From assembly GCA_028456385.1 (NCBI GenBank), contig JALNQF010000025.1, forward strand, positions 1-64,000: DNA of 64,000 nt. Reading direction: 5' to 3'. The notes below the pieces were generated by a model. It worked only from the letters and a program-made list of their open reading frames with translations. It was not told the DNA's origin and did no database searches. Both the position numbers and the translations under genes were made by a program. Below, piece by piece: positions 11,747 through 21,822 of the stretch (its first letter is position 1; each line of letters opens with the position of its first letter). The DNA comes from Ophiosphaerella korrae. Taxonomy: Eukaryota; Ascomycota; Dothideomycetes; Pleosporales; Phaeosphaeriaceae.

Positions 11747-14700
11747 AGTTTAGACTATCTTACTATTATTTTTCTATAAAAGTTTACTAACTTATAAAAC
11801 TATTACACCTCTTATAAGTTTTTTAGTATTAGTTATTTCTAGATTACTTTAATTTTATTTAAGCTAATCTTTATTTTTTTTAGTTCTATAATAAATCTAA
11901 AGAAATCTATTTTCTCTATATAGAACTTATATTTCTCTATCTTAAAAAATAATTTATTTTCTACTAGTCTTTCTAGTACCTTATATATATATTATACGTA
12001 TTCTTCTTCTATTTCTAAGAATATAAGGATATTATCTAGGTATATAAATATAAATATATCTAGGTATTCTTTTAAGACTATATTAATTCTTTTCTAAAAT
12101 ACTAATAGGACGTTTATAAGTCTAAATAGTATAACTATATATTTAAATAGTTTATACTATATTCTAAATATAGTTTTCTATTTATCTCTTTTCTTAATTC
12201 TAATCTAATAGTAAGCGTTCTAGATATCTAGTTTTATAAAGATTTAAGCTTTTTATAGTTTATATTATATTTTATCTATATATAGTAAAAGATATTAGTT
12301 TTTATCTATAATTATATTTATCTTTCTAAAGTCTATATAAAGTTATTTATTACTTATTTTTTTTATTTCTAAATATAAGTCTATATACTACTAAAGATTA
12401 AGAATTATATATTTATCTTTTCTTTATTACGTTTTTAATATATACTTATTTAATCTTAGATTTTTTTTCTATTTTTTAGTATACTAAGCTCTATTCTATA
12501 TTCTTTTCTTTTTTTAATTTTATTACTAAGTCTTATAGCTAATATTCTAGAAAGTAATTATTAGGTTCTATAAGTTATTTTTTTTATTTCTTATATTCTT
12601 CTAGGAATTCTCCTTTATATATACTTATATTAGCTTTTAATATATTTCTTTTAAAGTAACTAATTTTTCTTATTCTCTAATTAATTCTTAGGTTAGTTAT
12701 TTATAACTATAGTATTCCTAATATTATATTTTATTTATTATTAATTATTATTATATTTATAATTATATTCTTAATCTTTAGTCTTTTTAGTTCTAGTATA
12801 GAGAGTACTATCTTAAACCTAATAGGGTTCTAAAATAGTTTACTTTTAATTATACTTAGTTATTAAAAGTACTTCTTTATTATATACTTTATTCTCTTAT
12901 TTTTTATAAACTTCTTTAATATAAAGTTCTTTATAGCTTTACTATTAATTATAATTTATACTTTTTTTCTTTAGTATATTTTTTCTTTTATAATATATAA
13001 GCTTATTATACTTTTAAGCTTTTTTTACTTAGGCTATTTTATAAATTATTTATCTTTTTAAAGCTATTACTTTACTTTCTATTTATAGTTTTTATATTTT
13101 AGATATTTATACTATAGTTTTCGTAGGATATATTTTTTAGATAATTTCTTTTTTAGTCTAATTACTATATACTCTTTATTAAGTATACTAACTAATTTTT
13201 AGCCTTTAATATCTTTTCTCTAGATAGCTTTTATATAGTTATATCCTTCTCTTTTTACTAGCTAAGTATAATTTCTTACTTTAGTTTCTTTATATATATA
13301 ATAGTTAGTATTTAAATATAATACTAAAGATACTTTAAAGTATACTAGATACTCTAGATCTATTCTTTTATTATCTTCTTCTTAGTATTTATTTTTTCTA
13401 AGTTTTATTTATACTAAGATATAGTATACTACTAGTATACTTAGTATATAAGCTTTATTAATTTATTATCTTTTTTTTATAAAGAACTATAATTTTCTTT
13501 ATATAAGTTTTTTTTTTACTATAACTATATATTACTTTATCTATTATTAAAATAATATAAATTTTATATTCTTAAGATTATATATTTTCTAGTCTTTATA
13601 TACTTTTTCTATACTTATAACTAGTAAGTATATCTAAATAAACTACTAATATCTATTTTATTTTACTATATCTATTATTATATAGCTATTATAGTTTCTT
13701 TTATTAAGTTAAGTATATTCTATAACGTATTCTATTAGCGAAGTAGCTATATTACTAAGACGGCTACTCTAAAATATACTAAAAAATCGAAAATTTAATA
13801 TCTAATATCTTAACAACTATACTATAATAACTTCTAAAAATTTAATAGATTAAAGATTATATATATAGTAGTAATCTATAAAATTTTTAAAGCGTATAGC
13901 CTAGTAGTTCTTAAGATAGTAAAATTTTCTATAGTAAAAAACACTTTTTTATTAATAATATTAAATAAACTAGGCTACACGTTCTAAAAATTTTATAGAT
14001 TACTACTTTATATATAATCTTTAATCTATTAAATTTTTATAAGTTATTATAGTATAGTTGTTAAGATATTAGATATTAAATTTTCGATTTTTTTGTATAT
14101 TTTAGAGTAGCTATCTCGGTAATATAGCTACTTTACTAATAGAATATATTACTTTTTATTTTAACTTATTCTTTATTACTTCTTAGTTCTTTAGAAGTAA
14201 CTATAGTAGTCTCTTTATTACTTACTAGTCTTTTAGTAGTAATTAAGAGTACTAAGACTTTTTTTCTTTTTAAGTCTTCTATTAGTAAGTTCTTTAAATA
14301 TTATATTTCTTTAAGTTAATCTTAAATTCTTTCTTTTATTATTACTACTACTCTATTCTTTTATAAAAACTATTTTACTCTCTATTTACTAGAAAAGTAT
14401 ATATAATAGTTATCTTTATAATAAAAAGTCTAATAAAGTATTATATATTATAATTTCTTATTTACTATAACTTTTAGTACTTCTTTCTTATTTTTAGTTA
14501 TCTTTAACTAAGTTTCTTTTTCTTTTTTAAGATCTTTACTTTTATAGTCTTTTATAAAGTATTTTAGTTTTCTATATTTATAGTATACTATATTTTTTTT
14601 CTTTAATTAGTAGCCTTTTATATAGTAGCCTTTCTTACTATAGTTAAAGTATAAAAAGTTTTTATTTTTTTTATTTTTTTTATTTTTATTAGTATCTAGT

Positions 14701-15626
14701 ATTATAGAGTCTTTACTATTATAGTTTCTAAAGTATCTACTATACTTATTTATTCTTTATTCTTAAAAGTTATTATTTACTTATATTACCTATTTTTTTA
14801 AAGCTACTAATATATTTAGTTTTTTTTATCTAAATTAGCTTATATTAAATATTTACTTTTAGTCTTTATTTAAACTTTAATATAAAAGATAATTTATTCT
14901 ATTTTATATTTTATAATAATTATTTAAATTCTAATATATATTCTAGAATACTTCTTTATTACTTAAGTTTTTTAAGTTTCTCTTCTACTTATTAGGTAAT
15001 ATCTATATCTCTAAATACTACTCTTATTCTTTATATAAAGTACTTATAACTTTTAAAGATAGCTATTATTTTATTCTTTTTTATTTTTAGAGCTTATAAG
15101 TAATAGTCTATCTAGTAAAGTCTAAACTATTTTATAGCTTTTTTTTCTAAGTATATTCTAATATATATAACTTTTTTCTTTTTTATATTAAAGTATAGTA
15201 CCTATATATCTATTTATAACTATACTAATACTAAAAAAAGTTTAGTTTCTTTTTTATTTTATTAAACTTCTTAAGTACTAGTATTTTAGGTAGCTTCTTT
15301 ATTATACTTATTTTTAGTCTCTAAGTAATTTATTCTATCTAGTTTTATTTTACTATAATAGCTTTAATTTAGACTTTATTCTATTTAATATATTTTTATA
15401 GTTTTTTATTTTATATCTCTAGAGCTTTAATTATAAGTTATATATTTTCTTTTTTAGTAATTAAGTTATTTAGGTATATTTTAACTACTACCTAGTTAGT
15501 TCTATTTAACTTATAGCTACTTAGAAGTACTTTACTTTTTTTTTTAGTTATACTTTTTACTATTATATTAGCTTAGACTATATACTACTTATACTTTACT
15601 TCTTTTAATAACTAGATTAGTAAGGT
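11747..15626 (-). mobile_element. Ty3/Gypsy relic 3, antisense and 3'-truncated
   Basis: On the minus strand the same chromovirus family is readable: gag from about 15,500 to 14,300 with a tyrosine-converted zinc knuckle near 14,541-14,590, protease near 12,960-12,700 with NSKA at the active site, then reverse transcriptase down to about 11,860. It breaks off at 11,747, abutting the 3' LTR of the full-length element, inside the segment corresponding to the RT/RNase H junction (about 8,585 in the full-length copy). RNase H, integrase and chromodomain are absent. A foldback element (13,730-14,144) interrupts the end of gag. RIP damage is as heavy as in the other copies. Confidence 0.85.
13730..14144. 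mobile_element. Foldback/MITE-like element with ~178-bp inverted repeats
   Basis: The first ~178 bases (from TTCTATTAG) are repeated in reverse complement at the right end, with only scattered differences, mostly transitions. About 60 bases separate the arms. The element is flanked by TA on both sides (13,728-13,729 and 14,145-14,146), consistent with a TA target-site duplication as in Tc1/mariner/pogo elements. Retroelement sequence in relic 3 resumes on both sides. It has no coding capacity, so it would be non-autonomous. The family is not recognised; the TA duplication could be coincidental in such A/T-rich DNA, but the long palindrome is certain. Confidence 0.8.
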
Positions 15627-15995
15627 ATAATAGGCTAACCTAGTTATTAACTACTAGTTACTCTAAGAAGAAGTATAGTAGATTAGAAGTTAATAACTAA
15701 AGTACTTATAGTAATTAAGTAATAAGCTATAAATAATAGAATAATTCTTATAATATTAATATATTATTACTTATAGTTAGTAATTAAATTACTAATACTA
15801 TCTTAATAATATTTATTACTACTAACTATATACTTCTACTAATTAATTATATACTTTTATAGATTACTCTATATTATATATCTAGGTTATAGTTTAATTC
15901 TTAATCTAAGTTATTACTTTACTTATCTTATACTTTATTAGTACTTAAGTTAAAGCTAATTAGTTCTATCTTAATTTCTTTTATTACTTCTATAA
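15627..15995 (-). repeat. Diverged 5' LTR of relic 3
   Basis: In reverse complement this segment resembles the LTRs of the other copies, most clearly around 15,785-15,830 (ACTATCTTAATAATA... then ACTACTAACTATATAC) and at the GCTAATTAG segment near 15,955. It is more diverged than the other LTRs and lacks clear copies of the 54-bp unit, so it may belong to a sister subfamily. Its outer boundary is approximate. Confidence 0.5.
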
Positions 15996-16970
15996 TACTA
16001 AGTATAAGAGCTAAAGATATATAGAATATAGATAAAACTAAAAAGGCTCTAAGTATATATATAAATACTAGAGTACTTATAAGTAGCTAGAAGAAAAAAG
16101 CTTACTATTAGTTACTAAAAAACTATAAGTAAGTATTAATAATTAAGTATATATTAGCTATAAGTAAAAAACTATACTATTTAGTTATATTTAAAGGAAA
16201 AAACTTATAGAGTACCTAGTTTCTTATAATAATTCCTAACTAGCTTTATATAACTTTTAAGAATAAATAGATATCTAATATAATAAGTACTAAGTAGTTA
16301 AAATATATATTTCTACTTAATATAGCGCCTTTAGATAATTATTAGAAGATACTTATTTTAGATAGCTATAGTAGCTATATTAATATTAAATTCTTATAAG
16401 CTTATAAGTAGAATAAAGTTTAGCTTTTATTTCTACTTACTTATTCTTTATATATCTTATAGCTTCTAGACTTCTTAGTTTTCTTAGTTATAAAGAGGTT
16501 CTACTAATAGTAAATCTAAGTACTATTTTACTTTAATAATATAGTACTTATTAAAAAAAAGTACTTTATTATATCTTACTATAAAGCTTAAGAAGCTACT
16601 ATTACTAAGAGAATTATATAAGTAAGATAAGCTACTATAAGTATTTATCTATTAAATATTAACTTAGTAGTTAACTTATCTTAAGTAACCTAAAGACCTA
16701 TTACGCTACTACGTCTAAATTAGCCTTAACTTATTAAAAGCTACTTTTTTACCTTTTATAGTCTTTATAATCTTTTTATAGCTTAGAGAAAGCTTTATAA
16801 AAATAAAAGTATAAGTTATAAGGCTTACTAGCTCTTTAAAAAAAGTAGGTAAAGTACTTATAGTAGTAAATATATACGTAGTACTATTTAAAGTAGAGAA
16901 TAAAAGACTTTATAGTTAACTTAAGGCTTTTAAGCTTCTATAGCTATAAAAGAAAGTTTATATAGACTTA
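15996..16970 (+). mobile_element. Fot1/pogo-like DDE transposase relic, RIP-mutated
   Basis: One plus-strand frame, read through stops, gives landmarks of fungal Fot1/pogo DDE transposases. These are an NID segment (the NMDE first-Asp region), VIFKGKNL (about 16,180-16,206), a degenerate NW(L)YT segment, LILDSYSSYI near 16,353-16,382 (family form LILDGHGSH, second catalytic Asp, with G-to-S and H-to-Y changes typical of RIP), and a VFLVIKRFY-like segment downstream. This superfamily moves by cut and paste with TA duplications. The N-terminal HTH part and terminal inverted repeats could not be located, so the ends are approximate and the copy may be partial. Confidence 0.72.
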
Positions 16971-17020
16971 AATTAATATTTTATAGATATAGAGATAATT
17001 ATAGTAGCTATATAAGCTTC

Positions 17021-17213
17021 TGTTGTAAGATGCGAGCTTAGGAATGAGTAGGAGATGATCATTGATTGAAGAGCTATCTGAGTTGAGCTACTTATATACA
17101 ATGGAGCAGCTCGAACGGCTCGTGCGGCTCGCTTACTGCTGCGGGCTTACCTGAATCGTATGGAGCGGAGCTCTAACTTGCGACAGCTTCTACTCTTTTA
17201 GAGTTACAAAACA
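17021..17213 (+). repeat. Possible small LTR-like element at block edge
   Basis: Right at the end of the RIP block a non-degraded segment starts TGTTGTAAGATGCGAGC and reaches ACAAAACA about 190 bp later. That TG...CA layout, with a TATATAC motif and repeated GAGCTC/GGCTCG words, resembles short LTRs of fungal Ty1/Copia elements. No target-site duplication was found and there is no second copy in the window to prove it. A similarly GAGCTC-rich patch lies at 21,660-21,820. From 17,214 to 17,439 I see no gene. Confidence 0.3.
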
Positions 17214-17439
17214 ATAGTAAAGTAGTAGAGAGAGAAGTAGGAAGAGTAGCAACTAAAGTAGTAGCTAGAACTCTCTAGTCTATGCGTACAGAGTGGCGAT
17301 TGTAACTAGGTTGAGTGAATAAACATGATTTTCAGATGGGTGGCCAATTTCTGAGGGGTGGCCCGAAACCCCGGGTGGCTCGGAACCCTGTCGGCTAGCT
17401 TAGCGGCATCCGTCCCTCAGGACCCGAGACACACCTCAC

Positions 17440-19477
17440 AACAGCTTCATTCCCCAATACGGCCTGCTACGGCACCACATGAGATGAGGCACTTCTGGGC
17501 CGGCTAGGAGAAGAACTGGCACACCAATCGCGGCTAAAAAGCGCACAGGTGATGCTAGGTCCGACGATCAACATCCATCGCGATCCCCGTGCTGGTCGTA
17601 ACTTTGGGTGCTTCTCCGAGGACCCATTGTTGTCGGGTCAGTTGGCTGGAGCTATTGCAAGAGGCATACAGAATTGTGGTGTGGGGTCCTGTCCCAAGCA
17701 TTTTGTCGCGAATGATGCTGAGACGCTGCGGCATTACTACGATGTGCGCGAGAAGGTGGACAGTCGTGCTCTAAGGGAGATTTACCTGGCCGCCTGGCAG
17801 CATCTGCTGCGGACCAGCGACCCCGAGGGCATCGTGACGGCGTAGGGTGCTCGCTTGGCTCTTATCTTCCCTTTATCATGCTAAACCTCAAACAGGTATA
17901 ACAAAGTCGACGGTACCTTTTGCAGTGCCCATCATCAACTGTACCAGCAAGTCCTTCGCGGCGACTGGGGCTACTGCGGCATGATCATGTCGGATTGGCT
18001 CGCCGTACAAGACACCGTCGCGCCCATCAAAGCCGGTCTTGACCTCAAAATGCCATTTCCCATGTTGGCGAGCGTCAAGGCAGGCGACGTGTCAGCGGCT
18101 GAGGCCGACGCCCGCGTTCTCAAAATGCTTGAGCTGAGGGGTGAGTTCGCTCGCGATCTTGTGTTCACTGGCGGTAGAAGCGCGTCATGTATCCCGCAGT
18201 ACCGTCACTCGCCTCTTGATGTCCTATGTAATCAGTTTCGTCGCGTCGAGTACGCACCTGGCGTGCGCACACGACGCATCATTCCAATGGCGCCCAAGGA
18301 GAAGTTGCGGGCCCGAAATGGCCGGCCCGGGGTGGACATCTCTTTCTCCAACAACCATCAGCCTGATAAAGCTATCCTCACAGAACAAAGTGATACTGCC
18401 AGCGTCTGGATGCTGGACAAATTCAAACCTGGCCTGAATGTACCTGGCTCATACGTCCACCTCTCGACCACCCTTACCCCTTTGACTACGGGGCGCCATA
18501 CATTAGCTGTGCGCTGTACCGGCGCCTTCACTCTCGCCATTAATGGCGAGCAGGTAGCGGAGAGTGAGGCCGTTTCAATCACTACTGAACAGTTTATATT
18601 CAACCATATCCTGCTAGAAACACGAACGGAGGTGTAAATGCGCGCGGGCACGTCTTACAGCATCGACCTCATCATGCAAGGCCCGTCAGCCCTGACAGTT
18701 GGTGAACCCACACCCTACGCCGCGCTCCTGGCCTTTGAAGAAGCTTACTAGGAAGACTAGGCGATCCAAGAAGCTGTACGCATCGCTCGCAACGCAGAGG
18801 TAAGCATTGTGTATGCTAGCCGCAGCGACCGGTACGAGTCTGAGGGCCTCGATCTAGACGATATAGAACCAACAGCTAATCAAACGCGCCTGATCCGAGC
18901 TGTGGCGGATTCTTCCAAAAAAACGGTTCTGGTGCTGCATGCCGGAAATCACGTTGATGTCAGCAGCGTCATCGAGCACGTCGACGTTGTCCTGCTTGCG
19001 CATTTTCCAGGCCAAGAGGGCGCTTGTGCGGCAGCCGACCTATCAACAGGACGTGTGTGCCCAAGTGGCAAGCTTGCGACTACCCGATTCAAAACACTAT
19101 CTGACGCACCGAGTTTTGCGCACTTTCCACCGCGGAAAATAGAGGATGGGAGCGTAGTGGTCTAGTATGGAGAGGGCATCGGTGTCGGGTACCGCGCTCC
19201 AGGGATCGCGGACCGAGTGCGCTGGCCGTTTGGCTTCGGATTATCGTATACGAGGTTCAGCTACTCAGCATTGGAGGCCGTTGTAGATGAGGGCGCAATG
19301 CCAGCAGTGTTGAGATGTAGTATGGTAGTGAAAATTACGGGCACAGTAGCTGGTCGTGAAGTCGTGCAGTTATATGTGACGCCGCCAGCGGCGGCCAGTA
19401 TAAACGATGCGTGGCGCCCTGAGAGAGGGCTCAAGGTGTTTACCAAAGTGCCGGTGATGATGCCTGCTGAGGTCTGA
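17440..19477 (+). pseudogene. GH3 beta-glucosidase pseudogene
   Basis: The reading frame encodes most of a glycoside hydrolase family 3 beta-glucosidase, which would remove terminal beta-D-glucose from plant or phenolic glucosides. Visible are GPTINIHRDPRAGRNF and KHFVAND of the catalytic barrel, MSDW with the nucleophile Asp (about 17,985-17,996), a PA14-like insert (about 18,330-18,620), a C-terminal domain and part of the fibronectin-III-like end (WPFGFGLSYT). A 54-nt intron (17,842-17,895) with good GT/AG ends restores VTA-YNKVDG. It is dead: in-frame stops occur at 17,480, 18,635, 18,749, 18,758 and 19,163, about 40 residues are missing around 18,140-18,180, and the N-terminal ~60 residues and the extreme C-terminus are absent. 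All surviving pieces share one frame, so decay has been mainly by point mutation and in-frame deletion. Confidence 0.88.
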
Positions 19478-20479
19478 ATGAGTGAAAAAGGTATAAAATA
19501 TGATGAATTCAGATAACCTCGTCATATTTAGTTGTTCGATAGCTAGATTACGCACACTAACAATTGCTGCCACTCGTTTGTAGTACTTGATTCGATAGTC
19601 AGCTTGCTCCTGTTCATGGTTGTCTGCCCAGGTGAATTAGGATTAAACATTATATATTATACACATGAAATAACACGGCGGGTTATAGGAACCGGTATAT
19701 CTCCTATCCTGAAGCTTTGCTCTAAATGTGATAATTGGTCTCGAACAACTAGTGTGGATCGAGTTTCGATGCTGACTTTCCCCACTCAATTAGGATATTG
19801 AATTTATTGCCACTTGCTAAATATAACGTTTGTTTGATGGTACTCTATCGAGGGCCGCATTTACCGCGAGTAGTTAGAAGTGGAACTGGGTAGAGTCTCA
19901 TTGGAGGGGCAACTTGACACGATTCCTTGTGGTGTCACGAACACGTCCGGACAGCCTGGAAGTTCGCGGAGATCATGGAAGTGCCTAAAGTATAATGAAT
20001 TTAAACAAACATATATATTCTATACTAGTTTATACTTAAAACCTTTCTAATGTCTCTAAAGCAGGATAGCAATGGTTTCGCGGTGTCTCATTGTTATACC
20101 TAGGGCTCTTAGAAAATCTACGAGTCTATGAGCTAGTGTGAATCACTCTCGAACATAGTCAATGGCAGAAAAATTTATATGATTCGTAAGAAGCTATACG
20201 TAAACACACGTTTTTAATGCATCTTGAGCTCTGCTGTAAGTACGTGAAGGCTATATAAGTCCGCGGATCGTCGTCAAGGTTCGGGTCTGGTGATGAATTG
20301 GGACTAGTGTCAATTATAATAGCCTCATGGCAACCATGCAACATGACATCTATCGTGGACGGCTTCAAAGATGATGATAACAATAAAATTTTCGCGAATA
20401 GTGAGGGGCGCCGACAAAACGGTGGAGTCCAAAATGCCACTTGGGCAGCATGTTCAACATACCGAAACACCCAACAGAA
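19478..20479. other. Intergenic, no gene seen
   Basis: Between the GH3 pseudogene and the secreted-protein gene there is moderately A/T-rich sequence with short unconvincing frames only. A small very A/T-rich patch (about 19,985-20,045) may be a fragment of degraded repeat. Confidence 0.6.
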
Positions 20480-21064
20480 TCAGCTATCTCGCAACCATGG
20501 ACAAAGTTTCACCCTACTATTCGGATCTAAGTACGGAGTTTGCCCCGGCGGGACGACAAACGTCGGTGAAGTCGACGCCGTATTTCCATCTTTGTCCTCA
20601 CACCATCCAATGCCGCAGGAGCTTTGTGGGCCTCTATTACCACACGCTCCAAATGACAAGCGCGCCTCTCCATAGAAATTCCATCCGTCGTCTGGATCCG
20701 CGTAATACCCATATATGTAATAACGGTATGGATCCGAAATCCCATTGATGTTGTTGCGAACGCCTGCGTCATCAAGCCACTTTGCAACACCACGCATTTT
20801 GTACGGAATCTCATAGAAGCAATCCCAGTTGTAGAAACGAACTTGTAGACATTGGCCATCAGCAAAAGTCTTCTGGACACCAGGGCCGTACCAAAAGCCT
20901 TTGGTGGCGTTTTGGTCAGGTTGTTGGAGAATGTATTCGCGGAGAGCATCGATCTTGGTTTCCCAGGGAATGGTGGGAGCACTCTGAGGTGCAGCGTCGC
21001 ATATTTCTGCTAGGGAGGCAACAAAGGCTGCAATGCCCAATATTTTGAGAGATGGTTTCCACAT
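20480..21064 (-). CDS. Small secreted cysteine-containing protein (effector candidate)
   Basis: An uninterrupted 194-codon frame starts with a classic signal peptide: MWKPSLK, a hydrophobic core ILGIAAFVASLA, and a likely cleavage after CDA or CDAAP at about residue 24. The mature part has six cysteines (in QCLQ, WDCF, GACG, SSCGIGWC and LCPW contexts), enough for three disulphides, and is rich in Tyr, Trp and Gly, with a YRYYIYGYY run. No domain is recognised. It is the only intact gene in about 12 kb of dead genes and lies about 3.5 kb from the RIP block, the position typical of plant-pathogen effectors. Function is unknown; a small secreted enzyme or antimicrobial protein is also possible. 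No intron is needed. The start is the only Met giving a signal peptide. Confidence 0.72.
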   Translation of the reverse strand: MWKPSLKILGIAAFVASLAEICDAAPQSAPTIPWETKIDALREYILQQPDQNATKGFWYGPGVQKTFADGQCLQVRFYNWDCFYEIPYKMRGVAKWLDDAGVRNNINGISDPYRYYIYGYYADPDDGWNFYGEARLSFGACGNRGPQSSCGIGWCEDKDGNTASTSPTFVVPPGQTPYLDPNSRVKLCPWLRDS

Positions 21065-21822
21065 AATCGCGATTGCAATAGTAGTGGGTTTTGTTAAAGC
21101 GAGAAGATGTGGACGAGAGCTATATTGTGTTATGGGTATTTAAATATTTATGGGAAGGTTACGAGGCTGGCTCAAGGCCTGTCCTGCATACACGAATCTA
21201 ACATAACCGGGAAAACTCATACCTCAATTTGCTCAGTCAGCCATAGCAGGGTTGACCACAAGGTATCTCGTCTCTATCTGGAAGCTTTGGAAGTAACAGT
21301 GTGACGTGTAAAGTCTCATTTTTGCAAGGTGGGATGCTTCATCTGTGTAAATTTAGACAAGTGATCTGTGCGGCATATATTGTGCGGTCGTATAATTAAT
21401 CAAAACAAAGGATCGGCGCACGCTTTAGGCAGGCTACAACCTAAAAGTATAGAACAATAGGTTGGCTACACATCTTCACTTCTTCAGGTTGAGAAATATG
21501 TGAATATAATTCCGTGTGCTGATTTGTGCAGGGGTGATGATTTATACGTTCATAGTTTACTAACATATTGACAATGTAATTATAACTGTATGTTCTCTAT
21601 CTGAATGTTAAGCTTTTCGCATGCATCTAAGAGTTGGCCTTCTGTTGCAGAAACTCCTATAGTTGGAGCTGCTCGCTAGAGCAAATCAGCCCCAACTCAA
21701 AGGCTCTCAGCTCTATCTCAAGCCTCGGGCACTAAGAGCTTCGAGCACCGAGAGCTCGGATAGCGAGGCTCTAATCACCGAGAACGAGCTCAGCGGAGCT
21801 CGGAGTATAAGAGCTCTACCAA
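21065..21822. other. Intergenic with GAGCTC-rich patch
   Basis: No gene seen. The interval contains the promoter of the minus-strand secreted-protein gene. At about 21,660-21,820 there is a patch full of GAGCTC/GAGCTCG words and imperfect inverted repeats, possibly a relic of a short LTR or MITE related to the one at 17,021. Confidence 0.5.

Larger units (their letters stand above)
78..17015. other. RIP-degraded A/T-rich block (AT isochore)
   Basis: The whole stretch is strongly A/T-rich, has no open frame of 60 codons in any frame, and is nearly devoid of CA and TG dinucleotides while TA is hugely over-represented; scattered CG sites (ACGTA, GCGC) survive. That is the pattern expected from repeat-induced point mutation acting on CpA in a fungal genome. 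Retroelement and transposase coding sequence can still be read through many stop codons and is annotated separately. Bases 78-585 hold only A/T-rich sequence that I cannot assign to any element. The right edge near 17,015 is abrupt: normal composition starts within a few tens of bases. Confidence 0.93.

Noticed and set aside
1..17015. Possible CRISPR-like or centromeric satellite array in the A/T-rich block
   Set aside because: The repeats resolve into LTRs, their 54-bp internal units and retroelement copies; no regularly spaced direct repeats with unique spacers are present. A centromere cannot be judged from sequence alone.
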